Of a stretch of 64,000 nt of DNA, positions 1-10,585 are shown in pieces. The DNA comes from Euphorbia lathyris. Taxonomy: Eukaryota; Streptophyta; Magnoliopsida; Malpighiales; Euphorbiaceae. The position numbers and the translations under genes were made by a program. Location: assembly GCF_963576675.1 (NCBI RefSeq), contig NC_088911.1:130141929-130205928 (forward strand), given 5' to 3'. A model generated the notes under the pieces. That model was not told the origin of the DNA. It worked only from the letters and a program-made list of their open reading frames with translations, and made no database searches. Every line of letters begins with the position of its first letter. The stretch's first letter is position 1.

Positions 1-417
1 GAGACTCCTGTTGAACTATCAACTTTTCCTACCTTTGCCATTCAACAACCAACGAAAGACCCTTCTGCCCTAAAACTCAAATTTGTTGGTAGAAAACCTG
101 CGACATCCATCGAAAAACAAGCCTCTGTTTCTTCCCAACAGGAACATGCCGACCAAAATGCCTCTGCTACCTCAATAAGTCAGGTTGAGACGAGTGCTGT
201 TAATGCTGTCCATCCCAGCATTATGCTGACTCCAAATACATCTGCCCCCATCAGCACAGACAGTATTCGAGTTTCTACTTCTCCAACTCATCTATCTGCC
301 GATCTATCAACCATACCAGAACCTCAAGTGCAGATTGAAAACACCATTCCAGTCACTGATCATGTCATTCCTTTGACTCCTCCTCCTACCGATCACACTG
401 ATGTCACTGAAGGCTCT
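1..417 (+). pseudogene. COP-1 extra ORF (aORF), middle part, cut by NA-1
   Basis: Frame 1 is open from the first base to the NA-1 insertion at 418. The protein is rich in Ser, Thr, Pro and Gln, with no catalytic motif. It aligns with the minus-strand extra ORF of COP-2 around 21850-22290, sharing blocks such as PVTDHVIPLTP and SIDSIR/STDSIR. Removing NA-1 and one copy of its GCTCT duplication lets the frame run on into the segment at 8377, so the ORF was open here when NA-1 landed. The function of such ORFs is unknown. They have been called envelope-like in Sireviruses, but I see no signal peptide or membrane segment here. Confidence 0.8.
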
Positions 418-1351
418 TGATGCGGTTTCTCGTGAAACCTCACTAAGGGATAAGTGTACCCTGTCGTTATCAAGTAATAAATTTCTGGTTAAGTCCAGGT
501 TATCGTCCACAGGATTTATTTCTGCAAGTACCGAATTACTAAGTCTCGGATGTTATCTAGGCTTAGGGGGTTTTGAGTTTGGTTTGTTAAATTAATCTAC
601 TCCTAGGTTGAATTGTGCTAATCCTAACTAAATTATCTAATTCTAATTAAGTTATCTAATTCTAACTAAGTTATTCTAACCCTAACTAAGTTACTCTACC
701 CCTAATTGATCTTTCATTAATGAAACTATTCGAAGGAACATGGAATGATCGATAATAATTAAGATAGATTATCAAGTCTATTGAGTAAAACCTAATCCAA
801 GTCACTTGTATTCAAGGCGATTAACCCTACTTACCCTCCTGAGGTTCCTAGCGCGTGATTCCCTAAGGCCGAAACTAGGTCTAAGGCTCAGTAAATTGGC
901 GCTTAATCAACTAAGAGGTCGTCAATCTCTTAGGCTCTGACTAGGTCAGATTCAGCTCGCAATATGTGCCTACTAGATTTTGGGGCTTTTGAATGAGTTA
1001 AACCAATTGAATAAAGCGTAAGACAAGAATTAGACAATAAACATAGAACAAAACAAGAGCTAGATTATTATTAAAGGCGAGATGATTGTCACAAGATACA
1101 ATAAGACAAGTTCGGCAACTGTATCAAAGAGTACAAAAATAGAAAGATGAAAGAAGATACAAAAATCCCTTTCAGGGAACCTGTTTACTCTGCAGCCGGC
1201 GACTTGATCTTAAGGACGGACCTCGATAATTCCTCGGTAGAAAGCTTTGAAGGAGCTTCAATGGAGGTTTGAGGAAGATGGAGAGGAATTACAAGGGAAA
1301 AGCTTAAATAATTTACAAAAACGAAAGATATCTAATTTACATTGGAAAAAC

Positions 1352-1361
1352 CCTATTTATA
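1352..1361 (-). promoter_or_regulatory. LTR TATA box (NA-1)
   Basis: The minus strand reads CTATAAATAGGG here. All LTR copies of the family have it at the equivalent place (near 6500, 7625, 31951-31960 and 54897-54904). It divides the U3 region with the palindrome array from the probable R/U5 region. Transcription would run leftward through the LTR and, from the right-hand copy, through the element. The prediction rests on the motif and its conservation between copies. Confidence 0.65.
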
Positions 1362-1446
1362 GACGCGGCTCGGCCCACTTTTTGACCTAATTTCGTGTCC
1401 TTGTTGTTGTAGGAAGTCGTGGGGTCCATCGTGGCTTCGTGGGGGC

Positions 1447-1624
1447 GGAATTGGTCTTTTTGACCAATTCCCGCAGGTCTGCTCGCCGAGCAGGAAAGGC
1501 TGCTCGCCGAGCAGAATTGCGACGAGCAGACCCTGCTCGCCGAGCACGCGCCTGGTGGCCTGCTCGGCGAGCAGGCACTTCCTGCTCGGCGAGCAGGCCC
1601 CTGGGTGCCTGCTCGGCGAGCAGG
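1447..1624. repeat. GC-rich palindrome array in NA-1 U3, with adjoining hairpin
   Basis: An inverted repeat GGAATTGGTC-TTTTT-GACCAATTCC at 1447-1471 is followed by about six copies of a 15-bp near-palindrome, CTGCTCGCCGAGCAG or CTGCTCGGCGAGCAG, with short spacers, at 1479-1624. Matching arrays lie at 6620-6716 (fewer units), 7746-7886 (two plus four units), 32077-32177 and 55022-55122. Unit number and the central base differ between copies that are otherwise about 99% identical, so the array turns over quickly. It gives spurious Arg/Ala- or Leu/Gly/Glu-rich reading frames on both strands. Confidence 0.9.
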
Positions 1625-2131
1625 CACACTGCCTGGGCAGTGCCTGGGCGCTGCCTGGGCTGCTGCCCGGGCTGGCGTGCCGATGCTCAATTCACCGAGC
1701 GGCTGCCGGGGGGTCCTGCTTGCCGAGTGTTTTCGCCCGAAACGCGCTCGATCCGTGCCGGATGACTTCTATACCCTTTTTCGTCCGAACTTACACCTGC
1801 ACACGCATAAAAACTTCAGGAAACATTAGTCCAAAAGCCAAATTGATCCGTCAATCGCTTATTTTGAGCAAACGCTTCGTTTGGTGCGACTTTTGGCGGA
1901 CCAATTAGCTTCAAAAGATAACGGAATTCTAATATGCATGTTATTTCGGCCGTATTTGCCTAAATTGATCACAAAACGAGCCTAAACGACGAAAAGTAAA
2001 TAGAACGTTTCCAATTTCTAACTAACTCACACAAAAGCATTTAAATGCGAGAATTGCTCGCTTATTAACCAAATTACTCTAAAAACCGTCCAAAAACCGT
2101 ACCGAAAGATAGGGGGTTTTGACCCCTATCA

Positions 2132-2150
2132 AACCTCCTCGCACTTAAAA
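2132..2150 (-). other. Polypurine tract of NA-1
   Basis: Read on the minus strand, this is a purine-rich tract (AAGTGCGAGGAGGTT) immediately before the LTR start TGATAGGGG. It is the expected site for plus-strand DNA priming. An equivalent tract sits next to the NA-2 LTR at 45873-45891. Confidence 0.8.
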
Positions 2151-3820
2151 CTTTACTTGTCCCCAAGTAAACTAAAAGACTAAACCCGCCATCACAAGCA
2201 AGCTAGAAAACTTCCCAGTTTGACTAGGTGCTTGACACAATTTCGAGCATCTGTAATTACATGCATTCGGAAATACAAAGTAGAGACACGATATCCAAAA
2301 GCCGCATTTCAATTACAATAGGTCATAGTTTTAAGCAAAAAGGACACATGTTCAATTAGACGAGATTGAGGGGATCGCTAAGTAAAACACCTCACCATAG
2401 GTAGTTCACTCATTCACACAAATTTTTTTTTTTTGGTGGCTAAGGTGTTTGCTCTCGGCTTATGTTCTTGCTTAGGATTACGTTGATTTTGCATGTTCAT
2501 CCGAGTTCCTCTACTATGCTATATGACTCCGATCATATAAAAAACAGCCTCTAATTGGGGTTGTAATGTGGTTAGAGGGTTAAAGGTACAACAAGGGTTA
2601 AAAGTTCTAGCGCTACAAAAAACAAAGTTAAAATGGCTTTAGCGAATATGAAGTGACTGAGCTCTTTATTCATCCCTTATTTTTTTTTTCTTTTGGGATA
2701 TTTTCTTGAGACGTTTTTTATTTTTAGGAACTGGGGAATGAAGTTTTGTTTTCCCTTTTGTTCGTCTCTTTTTTTCTGTTTTTCTCTCCCTTTTTTTTTC
2801 TTTTTGGGATAGTGATGGTCATTCACTTCTTAGCCTTTTGTCTTGCTACTGTAATGCCATAAACAAAGATAAAGCGCTAGAAGAAAACAAAGGCTCAGTT
2901 CGAGCTTTGCAAAAACGACGGTTAAGTAGCAAACCAAGTTGTGGTTCACAAAAACGGGTTAGAACGAAAGAAAAACCTACAAACTACAAAAATGTCGGCT
3001 CAAAGGGGCTTCCTAGAGTGGATGAAAAAGAAGAAAAAAAAGGTAAAGAAAAGGGTTAATTCTAATGAGGTTGATTCATCGTTTATCATCTCAAATCATT
3101 GCATGTAGGTTCAACACAGTATTAGGTGCAAAATCTGTAATCTTCCACAAGTCAAAGCATTCACACAAAAATGTCAAGAAAAAGAGCTTTTTGATGTTCG
3201 CTCTTAGGCTCAAATTCAGCTCGCAATTCTTTGGGTTTCAATTTTGTGTTTACTAGTTTTCCCCAAACTCAAGTTTAATATCACATGCCTTCAATTCTTA
3301 AGTTATCTACCTAAGTAATGATTTTAGCATTTCTTCAAAAGTAGGGTCTAAATGCAAACTGTAGCTCATGCTTTTACAGATACAAGAGTTGTGTCCTACG
3401 CCTAAACTAGTTGTCATGCAATTTTAGATTCGGTCCTCAGCCCTCAAAGATAAATAACGAAGTTTAGATTCGAAGGAGGTTCACGGTTTTAGGTCCTAAA
3501 CATGCAAAAACATAAATAAAACAAAAATAAAACACCAAAACGCAAACCTAAACTAGACACGACGCAACAAAAATTAAAAATTTATACAATTTTTGTAAGT
3601 TTGTCTACCCCTCCTCCTCACACTAAAATTATGCAATAAGTTCCAACATTGCATCATAAATCATGAAGTACGAGTGTAAAAAGTTAGGGTGGAGAAGAAA
3701 ACTTACGGATTTTATCGCAATCGCAAAAGCTTGACGATTTGCGGTGGCAATTTTTTTTTTTATTTATTTATTTCAGCTTCGTTCGGGATTTTAAAAAAAT
3801 CTCGAAAAAATTCCTTAATC
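2151..3820 (-). other. NA-1 3' non-coding region, with a second polypurine-like tract at 3608-3627
   Basis: About 1.6 kb without a credible gene, closely matching NA-2 at 45892-47420. Small frames are open here on the plus strand (2838-3059, 3065-3256), but they are antisense to the element, and the first is changed at one end in the NA-2 copy. At 3608-3627 the minus strand reads as a purine tract (AGTGTGAGGAGGAGGGG) that resembles the terminal polypurine tract. Runs of T and A make up much of the rest. Confidence 0.6.
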
Positions 3821-4056
3821 GCGGCCGGGCACCGCCGCTAGGCAGCAGTGCCCAGCGGCGGGCTGGGCGCAGTGGCCAGCGGCCAGCGGCAGGCTGGGCG
3901 CCATGCCCAGCGGCGTGCTGGGCGCCAGCACCCAACGCGCGGCGAGCAGGGCCTTGCTCGCCGAGCTGGGCAGCAGTGCCCTGCTCGCCGAGCAGGGCCC
4001 TGCTCGCCGAGCTGGGCGGCAGTGCCCAGCTCGGCGAGCTGGGCCTCCTGGGGCCA
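3821..4056. repeat. Internal GC-rich palindromic cassette of NA-1
   Basis: An abrupt island of very high GC lies between AT-rich flanks. The left part repeats variants of CAGCGGC/GCTGGGCGC. The right part repeats GCTCGCCGAGC units related to the U3 array of the same element. Both edges border homopolymer-rich DNA. It sits just after the gag remnant in element orientation, where NA-2 has a different GC-rich cassette at 50958-51060. Open frames across it are low-complexity artefacts. Confidence 0.8.
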
Positions 4057-4354
4057 TTTTTTTTTTATTTTATTTGGAACCTGAAAACTTTAAAATAATA
4101 AAAAAAATAAAATAAAATAAAGCTAAACAACTAAAAAATATATATTTATTTATTTAATTATTTATTTTTTTTTTCTTATTATTTTTTTTTAAACGAATAC
4201 TTAAAAAAAAAAACGTAAAAGAAAACTAAAAAGACTAAACTAAAAGATCAATGTATAATCTAAATAAAACAAACCTGAAAAGTTTTATTAAAACTTGGGT
4301 TGCCTCCCAAGAAGCGCTACGTTATAGTCGGTGAGCTCGACATAGAATTCCCGC
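4057..4354. other. AT-rich spacer after NA-1 gag remnant
   Basis: About 300 bp dominated by A and T runs, with no gene. The minus strand near 4290-4320 still reads as the end of a gag-type frame (residues SASWEATQ) before degenerating. Confidence 0.5.
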
Positions 4355-5316
4355 CTAAGTGTATGCTTCTACTCGGGTTAGGAACTCGAACTCCTTAACA
4401 AATAACCCGTACCTACAAAACGGATTAAGATCCTCTAATAAGTTTAATGAAAGTAGGAGGCCGAATTTGAACATATTATGAAAAAGTTTGGTTTGCTCCC
4501 TTTTGGATTCTCTTGGTAGGTCGAAGAGAATGAAAACTTCCGAGCATAAAGCAAATCTAAACTTTTCTAATTTTTGAGGAAGAGGTAGTTGAGATACACA
4601 AGTTTTGATTTGATCTTTTATCTCTATCACATGATTTAGAAATTCAGATTTTGAACCGGGGTTGCTTACCGCTTCCGGTTCCTCACTTACCTCGAGTGAT
4701 GCATGTGATAGTGGACTTGGTTCTACCTTTTTGTCATTCCTCAAGGAGATGGCTTGAGCTGATTCCCTTTTTGGGATTCTATGTTTTCCTTTATGCCTAG
4801 GAGAACATCTCGGGATTGCTCTTGCATCTCATGGTTTATTTGAGCCAATTGGTTGCTCAAGTCCTTGCAAACCTCCTCATTGATTGTAAGTCGTGCTGAT
4901 ATTTCTTTCAAAAGGGACAGCACCTCACCTTGTGATCCAGAGGGTTGTGGAGGAACTTGGCTTGCTTGTTCGTAAGGGAACATTCCCAATTCGTTTTCCC
5001 TGTGCTCATTAACAAACCTATTTGGAGGCCTCAACATGTTAGGGTTCCCGTAGGATAGATTTGAGTGTTGAGGTCTCCTCCAATCACTACCATAAAAGCT
5101 GTAAGAATTGGAGTTAGAATTATACCTTTGGTGATTACCCACAAAACTTACACTTTCATTGGTGTTGAGGCTCAGTTTCGTCATCAAGATATCCATTTTC
5201 TTATTTAACTCGGCCATGGAGGGATTGGGAGCCTCATTCTCCAGGGCATGAATGTATCGTCTTGATGGGATAGTAAACTTTTGAGCTTGCCACTCGACTC
5301 TTTCTTGCCAATTCAT
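4355..5316 (-). pseudogene. NA-1 gag remnant (C-terminal half)
   Basis: Two overlapping minus-strand frames (5316-4741 and 4744-4355) encode the tail of a gypsy gag. The first has an Asn/Ser/Tyr-rich stretch, the motif NMLRPPNRFVNEHRE and a predicted helical segment (SLLKEISARLTINEEVCKDL). NA-2 gag has matching motifs (MLRPPSGFVQEHRE, NLLKEISARI). The N-terminal retrotransposon gag domain present in NA-2 is missing. The first ATG arises where the 5' leader meets the gag segment that reads INELARKS in NA-2, so about 230 codons were lost by internal deletion. The second frame continues with an acidic, Leu-rich tail of unknown role. It is unlikely to form particles by itself. Confidence 0.75.
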
Positions 5317-5525
5317 TGATCAGAGAACGCTGAGAAAAAGTGAAGTTCTAGCACAAAAGTTGATAAGCAAAAAGTATATAGAACAAATACAAAAGATATG
5401 AACAAGTATAGAAGTTAGAAAGAATTATATATAAACAAGTATAAACGATATAAACAAAGGATATTCACAAGGAATGCCTAAACTAACAAGTCGACCTTTG
5501 GTTCGATATTGCAGAAGAAATAAAT
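5317..5525 (-). other. NA-1 5' leader
   Basis: A short untranslated leader between primer site and gag remnant, with repeated GTATAAAC/TATAAAC words. A similar leader with the same words lies in NA-2 at 52680-52987. Confidence 0.5.
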
Positions 5526-5542
5526 CCCCGGCAACGGCGCCA
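5526..5542 (-). other. Primer binding site (tRNA-Asp type), NA-1
   Basis: The minus strand reads TGGCGCCGTTGCCGGGG, complementary to the 3' end of plant tRNA-Asp as I recall it, six bases inside the LTR boundary at 5549. ATH-1 has the same spacing with a degenerate copy (TGGCGTTGTTGTCGGGG). Confidence 0.85.
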
Positions 5543-5548
5543 AAAACT

Positions 5549-6723
5549 TGATGCGGTTTCTCGTGAAACCTCACTAAGGGATAAGTGTACCCCGTCGTTA
5601 TCAAGTAATAAATTTCTGGTTAAGTCCAGGTTATCGTCCACAGGATTTATTTCTGCAAGTACCGAATTACTAAGTCTCAGATGTTATCTAGGCTTAGGGG
5701 GTTTTGAGTTTGGTTTTGTTAAATTAATCTACTCCTAGGTTGAATTGTGCTAATCCTAACTAAATTATCTAATTCTAATTAAGTTATCTAATTCTAACTA
5801 AGTTATTCTAACCCTAACTAAGTTACTCTACCCCTAATTGATCTTTCATTAATGAAACTATTCGAAGGAACATGAAATGATCGATAATAATTAAGATAGA
5901 TTATCAAGTCTATTGAGTAAAACCTAATCCAAGTCACTTGTATTCAAGGCGATTAACCCTACTTACCCTCCTGAGGTTCCTAGCGCGTGATTCCCTAAGG
6001 CCGAAACTAGGTCTAAGGCTCAGTAAATTGGCGCTTAATCAACTAAGAGGTCGTCAATCTCCTAGGCTCTGACTAGGTCAGATTCAGCTCGCAATATGTG
6101 CCTACTAGATTTTGGGGCTTTTGAATGAGTTAAACCAATTGAATAAAGCGTAAGACAAGAATTAGACAATAAACATAGAACAAAACAAGAGCTAGATTAT
6201 TATTAAAGGCGAGATGATTGTCACAAGATACAATAAGACAAGTTCGGCAACTGTATCAAAGAGTACAAAAATAGAAAGATGAAAGAAGATACAAAAATCC
6301 CTTTCAGGGAACCTGTTTACTCTGCAGCCGGCGACTTGATCTTAAGGACGGACCTCGATAATTCCTCGGTAGAAAGCTTTGAAGGAGCTTCAATGTAGGT
6401 TTGAGGAAGATGGAGAAGATGGAGAGGAATTACAAGGGGAAAGCTTAAATAATTTACAAAAACGAAAGATATCTAATTTACATTGGAAAAACCCTATTTA
6501 TAGATGCGGCTCGACCCACTTTTTGACCTAATTTCGTGTCCTTGTTGTTGTAGGAAGTCGTGGGGTCCATCGTGGCTTCGTGGGGGCGGAATTGGTCTTT
6601 TTGACCAATTCCCGCAGGTCTGCTCGCCGAGCAGGAAAGGCTGCTCGCCGAGCAGAATTGCGACGAGCAGCCCCTGCTCGCCGAGCAGGCGCCTGGTGGC
6701 CTGCTCGGCGAGCAGGCACTTCC
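5549..6723 (-). repeat. NA-1 5' LTR, first partial copy (truncated in its palindrome array)
   Basis: It begins TGATGCGG next to the primer site and matches the left LTR until 6723. There it breaks off inside the GC-rich palindrome array, after GGCACTTCCTG. It lacks the outer part of U3. The next 85 bp are an inverted copy of LTR end sequence, followed by a second LTR copy. Confidence 0.9.
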
Positions 6724-6807
6724 TGTGGATGATAACCTGGACTTAACCAGAAATTTATTACTTGATAACGACGGGGTACACTTATCCCTTAGTGAGGTTT
6801 CACGAGA
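6724..6807 (+). repeat. Inverted 85-bp LTR fragment
   Basis: This segment is the reverse complement of LTR bases equivalent to about 430-512. It joins the truncated LTR through a CCTG microhomology on the left. On the right it joins LTR sequence that resumes at GATGTTATCT. About 130 bp of the LTR terminus is therefore missing from the third copy, and most of that missing sequence is what appears here in inverted form. Confidence 0.88.
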
Positions 6808-8371
6808 TGTTATCTAGGCTTAGGGGGTTTTGAGTTTGGTTTTGTTAAATTAATCTACTCCTAGGTTGAATTGTGCTAATCCTAACTAAATTATCTAATT
6901 CTAATTAAGTTATCTAATTCTAACTAAGTTATTCTAACCCTAACTAAGTTACTCTACCCCTAATTGATCTTTCATTAATGAAACTATTCGAAGGAACATG
7001 GAATGATCGATAATAATTAAGATAGATTATCAAGTCTATTGAGTAAAACCTAATCCAAGTCACTTGTATTCAAGGCGATTAACCCTACTTACCCTCCTGA
7101 GGTTCCTAGCGCGTGATTCCCTAAGGCCGAAACTAGGTCTAAGGCTCAGTAAATTGGCACTTAATCAACTAAGAGGTCGTCAATCTCCTAGGCTCTGACT
7201 AGGTCAGATTCAGCTCGCAATATGTGCCTACTAGATTTTGGGGCTTTTGAATGAGTTAAACCAATTGAATAAAGCGTAAGACAAGAATTAGACAATAAAC
7301 ATAGAACAAAACAAGAGCTAGATTATTATTAAAGGCGAGATGATTGTCACAAGATACAATAAGACAAGTTCGGCAACTGTATCAAAGAGTACAAAAATAG
7401 AAAGATGAAAGAAGATACAAAAATCCCTTTCAGGGAACCTGTTTACTCTGCAGCCGGCGACTTGATCTTAAGGACGGACCTCGATAATTCCTCGGTAGAA
7501 AGCTTTGAAGGAGCTTCAATGGAGGTTTGAGGAAGATGGAGAAGATGGAGAGGAATTACAAGGGGAAAGCTTAAATAATTTACAAAAACGAAAGATATCT
7601 AATTTACATTGGAAAAACTCTATTTATAGACGCGGCTCGGCCCACTTTTTGACCTAATTTCGTGTCCTTGTTGTTGTAGGAAGTCGTGGGGTCCATCGTG
7701 GCTTCGTGGGGGCGGAATTGGTCTTTTTGACCAATTCCCGCAGGTCTGCTCGCCGAGCAGGAAAGGCTGCTCGCCGAGCAGAATTGCGACGAGCAGCCCC
7801 TGCTCGGCGAGCAGGCACTTCCTGCTCGGCGAGCAGGCCCCTGGGTGCCTGCTCGGCGAGCAGGCACTGCCTGCTCGGCGAGCAGGCACACTGCCTGGGC
7901 TGCTGCCCGGGCTGGCGTGCCGATGCTCAATTCGCCGAGCGGCTGCCGGGGGGTCCTGCTTGCCGAGCGTTTTCGCCCGAAACGCGCTCGATCCGTGCCG
8001 GATGACTTCTATACCCTTTTTCGTCCGAACATACACCTGCACACGCATAAAAACTCCAGGAAACATTAGTCCAAAAGCCAAATTGATCCGTCAATCGCTT
8101 ATTTTGAGCAAACGCTTTGTTTGGTGCGACTTTTGGCGGACCAATTAGCTTCAAAAGATAACAGAATTCTAATATGCATGTTATTTCGGCCGTATTTGCC
8201 TAAATTGATCACAAAACGAGCCTAAACGACGAAAAGTAAATAGAACGTTTCCAATTTCTAACTAACTCACACAAAAGCATTTAAATGCGAGAATTGCTCG
8301 CTTATTAACCAAATTACTCTAAAAACCGTCCTAAAACCGTACCCAAAGATAGGGGTTTTTGACCCCTATCA
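6808..8371 (-). repeat. NA-1 5' LTR, second partial copy (lacks first ~131 bp)
   Basis: LTR sequence resumes at the point equivalent to base 549 of the left LTR and continues to the intact terminus CCCCTATCA and the GCTCT duplication. It carries its own TATA box and a palindrome array of two GCC-type and four GGC-type units. Together with 5549-6723 it makes the right LTR about 1.1 kb longer than the left. Confidence 0.9.
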
Positions 8372-8376
8372 GCTCT

Positions 8377-9276
8377 CAAAGCTATCTGAATGCCACTGAG
8401 TCCGATAAAAGAATAATCGACTCAGTGCAAGCATTGATCAAAGACCTTCAACAATCCACTCCTGCTGCTGCTGGGTCTTCAACTATTGAGACTACTCAGC
8501 TTTCCCAGGTCACTCAGCTTCTCAACGAAGTTAAGGGATTCACGGACTTGCTGAACGTCATCATCTCCTGTCAAACACAGCAAGCTAAGAAGGATTCCAT
8601 CGCCAAGCTGGCCGAGATCCAACTGATAACTGTGCAACACTTAAATGCTCTACAACAGCAAGTACAAAACTTGTTAGCTGTGAACCATGGATATGCAACT
8701 TCTGATCAGGTAAAGATGCTCTTTGCTCAGCTTCACACTGAGCAACTCAAGACCAATGAGCAAATGGTCTCTTACTCTCAGTGCTCAGTGGAGCAAATTG
8801 GTGAAGCTGTTCGATTGCTAAATCTGAACAAGCAGGAGATGGACACTGACGCAATGAAACAAAACGAGATGCTGTCTATCACAAGGCAAATCTTCAATCA
8901 CATCCGTCACACAAATGTTCAACGTCAGTACTTTGACACCTACTTACTCAAAACCTTTCATCAAGTCATTGCTGGACTGACTGATGCACTCATATGGATT
9001 GGTAAGTCTGAAGCCTTCATCGTCAGTATAATCAGCGCTGCCAAACTCAATATACCTGATGAAGTCTCAAATCAGGGAGTTGCCATTTTTGATGGTGTCA
9101 ATGAAAGCGCTGACCGTCTTAAAGCGCTGTCCAACGAACTGACCAGCGCCGTCTTAACCGACAGCTTTAGAATTCCTCCTCCCGATGTTGACAAAACGGG
9201 GGAGAAAGAACAAGCGAGAACACCAGCAAGAACACAACATGGGTCTAGTCAGTCCCAACAAAAGAAAAAGAAATAG
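8377..9276 (+). pseudogene. COP-1 extra ORF (aORF), C-terminal part
   Basis: This is the continuation of the frame at 1-417 after NA-1, open to a TAG at 9274-9276. It encodes about 300 residues that look helical and Gln/Leu-rich (for example LNALQQQVQNLL, MLFAQLHTEQLKTNEQM), ending in a Lys run (QQKKKK). The COP-2 copy at 21210-21840 (minus strand) is about 80% identical by eye, up to SIIS, where COP-2 is cut. No catalytic motif is visible. A coiled-coil structural or regulatory role is possible but unproven. Confidence 0.8.
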
Positions 9277-9820
9277 ATATAGGCTAGCTCAGTATAGACT
9301 AAGTATGATGTAATCTATATGCCTTGTCTTTAAGTTTTTTTTTGTAAACACTGACTACCGATATCAATATATATATCTGCATCTTTCATTCTATTCCTGA
9401 GTTATGATATATGTTGCTGTGTACTGAGTCATTATGTATCTTCAATTAAATCAGCTATGGTTAATACTTATGGAACTTATTGATTGAATCAAATGCTGAT
9501 AACATGTTTGACATTGACCTATGTGTTTATAAAACATTGTTTTTAAGAACTCGTTGAACAACAAAATACTCAGCGCACTCTAAATGATTAAACCTTTCGC
9601 TTAATACTGAGTAAATAGAATATGTTACATAAGCTGACCGATATCTGAAAACTGACCTTAGACTTACTCGATTAAACCTTTAAATGTTTAGAGTAAAACT
9701 AAGTCAGTAGCTCAACCCTGACGGGGGAGTTTGCTAAGTTATAATAGGTCAACTATCATGGGGGAGCTCAATACTGAGTCCCTCGCTGAATAGTTTTGCC
9801 AACATCAAAATGAGGGAGTT
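9277..9820 (+). other. COP-1 3' untranslated region and polypurine tract (9806-9820)
   Basis: About 540 bp without a gene between the extra ORF and the LTR. It repeats words such as ACTGAGT, CTCAGC and GGGGGAG. The last 15 bases (CAAAATGAGGGAGTT) form a purine-rich tract directly before the LTR start TGTTGAAACA. Confidence 0.7.
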
Positions 9821-9998
9821 TGTTGAAACACCTTTCCACATAATTTTGATTTGACAAAATTGTTTAAGTATAATTGATACATATTCTAAACACACTAAGT
9901 TTAAATGCTTTGATTTATTCTACTAATGTGTTTGTTCAATGTTGAGTTAAATTGTTTATAAGACACAAGAATTAAAAGGCCCAAGCCCAATACAAGTG
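9821..9998 (+). repeat. COP-1 LTR, first part
   Basis: Begins TGTTGAAACA and matches the reverse complement of the COP-2 LTR end at 30604. Interrupted after 178 bp by TAT-1; AAGTG at 9994-9998 is the target duplication. Confidence 0.9.
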
Positions 9999-10476
9999 TG
10001 ATAACAAAGGAGAAATTTCTGATCGGAGCACTTCCCTATGAGGCGCCGTTGGGATCGGCCGGGGACACTCCGATGCTAAAGTCAGTAGGGAATATGGAAA
10101 ATAAACTATATTGACAAGGCTTAAAGAATGTAAGAAAGTGAGTGTACCTTGATATCCTAGAATGGTAGGCTATATATAGTTGAGAAATTCGTAACCTCTA
10201 GGTAACTAGAAAGTCTCCATTAATGCCCCTTTAATGGCGGTTACAAGTTACTCATAACCTGGCGGGTAAGACAATTAATGATTCATTTAATGATCTTTTA
10301 TGGCCGAGACGGCGGCCAGCCGTTACCAAGGTGAATGGAGAGATTCGCCTTAGAGATCCGCCTGCGGATTAACTCAGGGAGATTTGCCAGCCGGATCCCT
10401 TTTAAGGGGTTGATATGCGGCACACTTAAAGGCGAATATCTCTTTTGGTCCTCATGATAATATCCCGATGTTATCA
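9999..10476 (-). repeat. TAT-1 3' LTR
   Basis: 478 bp, TGATAACA to TGTTATCA. A TATA-like GGCTATATATAG lies near 10168. It is the partner of 19506-19983. Confidence 0.93.
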
Positions 10477-10490
10477 GAAGCCCCCCTAAA
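10477..10490 (-). other. TAT-1 polypurine tract
   Basis: The minus strand reads TTTTAGGGGGGCTTC directly before the LTR start TGATAACA, the expected plus-strand priming site. Confidence 0.7.
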
Positions 10491-10585
10491 ATGCCTTTAA
10501 AGTCCTTTAGGGCTTTTGGACTTCTGCGCGCCGTCATACACTCCCTCATTAATGCGCACTCTGTTCAATGTCATTTGATGGCCGA

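Larger units (their letters stand above)
418..2131 (-). repeat. NA-1 3' LTR (complete, 1,714 bp)
   Basis: On the plus strand the LTR runs from TGATGCGG to CCCCTATCA, so in element orientation it starts TGATAGGGG and ends CGCATCA. Between about 610 and 715 is a degenerate tandem repeat of roughly 19 bp built on CTAACTAAGTTATCTAATT. The U3 region holds a hairpin (1447-1471), an array of GC-rich palindromes (1479-1624) and a TATA box (1352-1361). The other copies lie at 5549-6723 and 6808-8371, with relatives in NA-2 at 31007-45872 (split) and 53950-55555. Confidence 0.93.
418..8371 (-). mobile_element. NA-1: non-autonomous Ty3/gypsy LTR element (gag remnant, no pol)
   Basis: The element starts TGATGCGG at 418 and ends CCCCTATCA at 8371. 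It is flanked by the 5-bp duplication GCTCT at 413-417 and 8372-8376. A primer site complementary to tRNA-Asp lies next to the right LTR and a polypurine tract next to the left LTR, so it reads leftward. The only coding trace is the C-terminal half of a gag. There is no protease, reverse transcriptase or integrase, so mobilisation would need proteins from another element. By eye the left and right LTRs differ at about ten places in the first kilobase, indicating recent insertion. The right LTR is rearranged: a truncated copy, an inverted 85-bp fragment and a second partial copy. NA-2 shares the LTR, primer site and 3' region. Confidence 0.92.

Noticed and set aside
610..715. CCCTAAC/CTAACTAA repeats that look telomere-like
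   Set aside because: Period is about 19 bp with variable units, inside an LTR and present in every copy; not a telomeric array.
1479..1624. CRISPR-like alternation of palindromic repeats and spacers
   Set aside because: Spacers are only a few bases, units are LTR parts, and the sequence is a plant retrotransposon.
1337..1908. Overlapping frames with repeated ARRAG, LLGEQ or CSASR peptides on both strands (also near 6504-6746, 7604-8148, 31941-32273 and 54885-55253)
   Set aside because: They are translations of the GC-rich palindrome array in LTR U3; they occur in several frames on both strands at once and change with array length.
2838..3256. Small plus-strand frames repeated near 46358-46976
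   Set aside because: Antisense to the element, in its 3' non-coding region. The first has a different start and end in the second copy; similarity reflects element relationship, not coding constraint.
3739..4115. Arg/Ala/Pro-rich frames across the NA-1 internal cassette
   Set aside because: Low-complexity products of a GC island, open in several frames at once and with no counterpart in NA-2.
8359..8376. Start of the COP-1 extra ORF at the NA-1 boundary
   Set aside because: The apparent start is TTG inside the LTR end; the true frame comes from upstream of NA-1.
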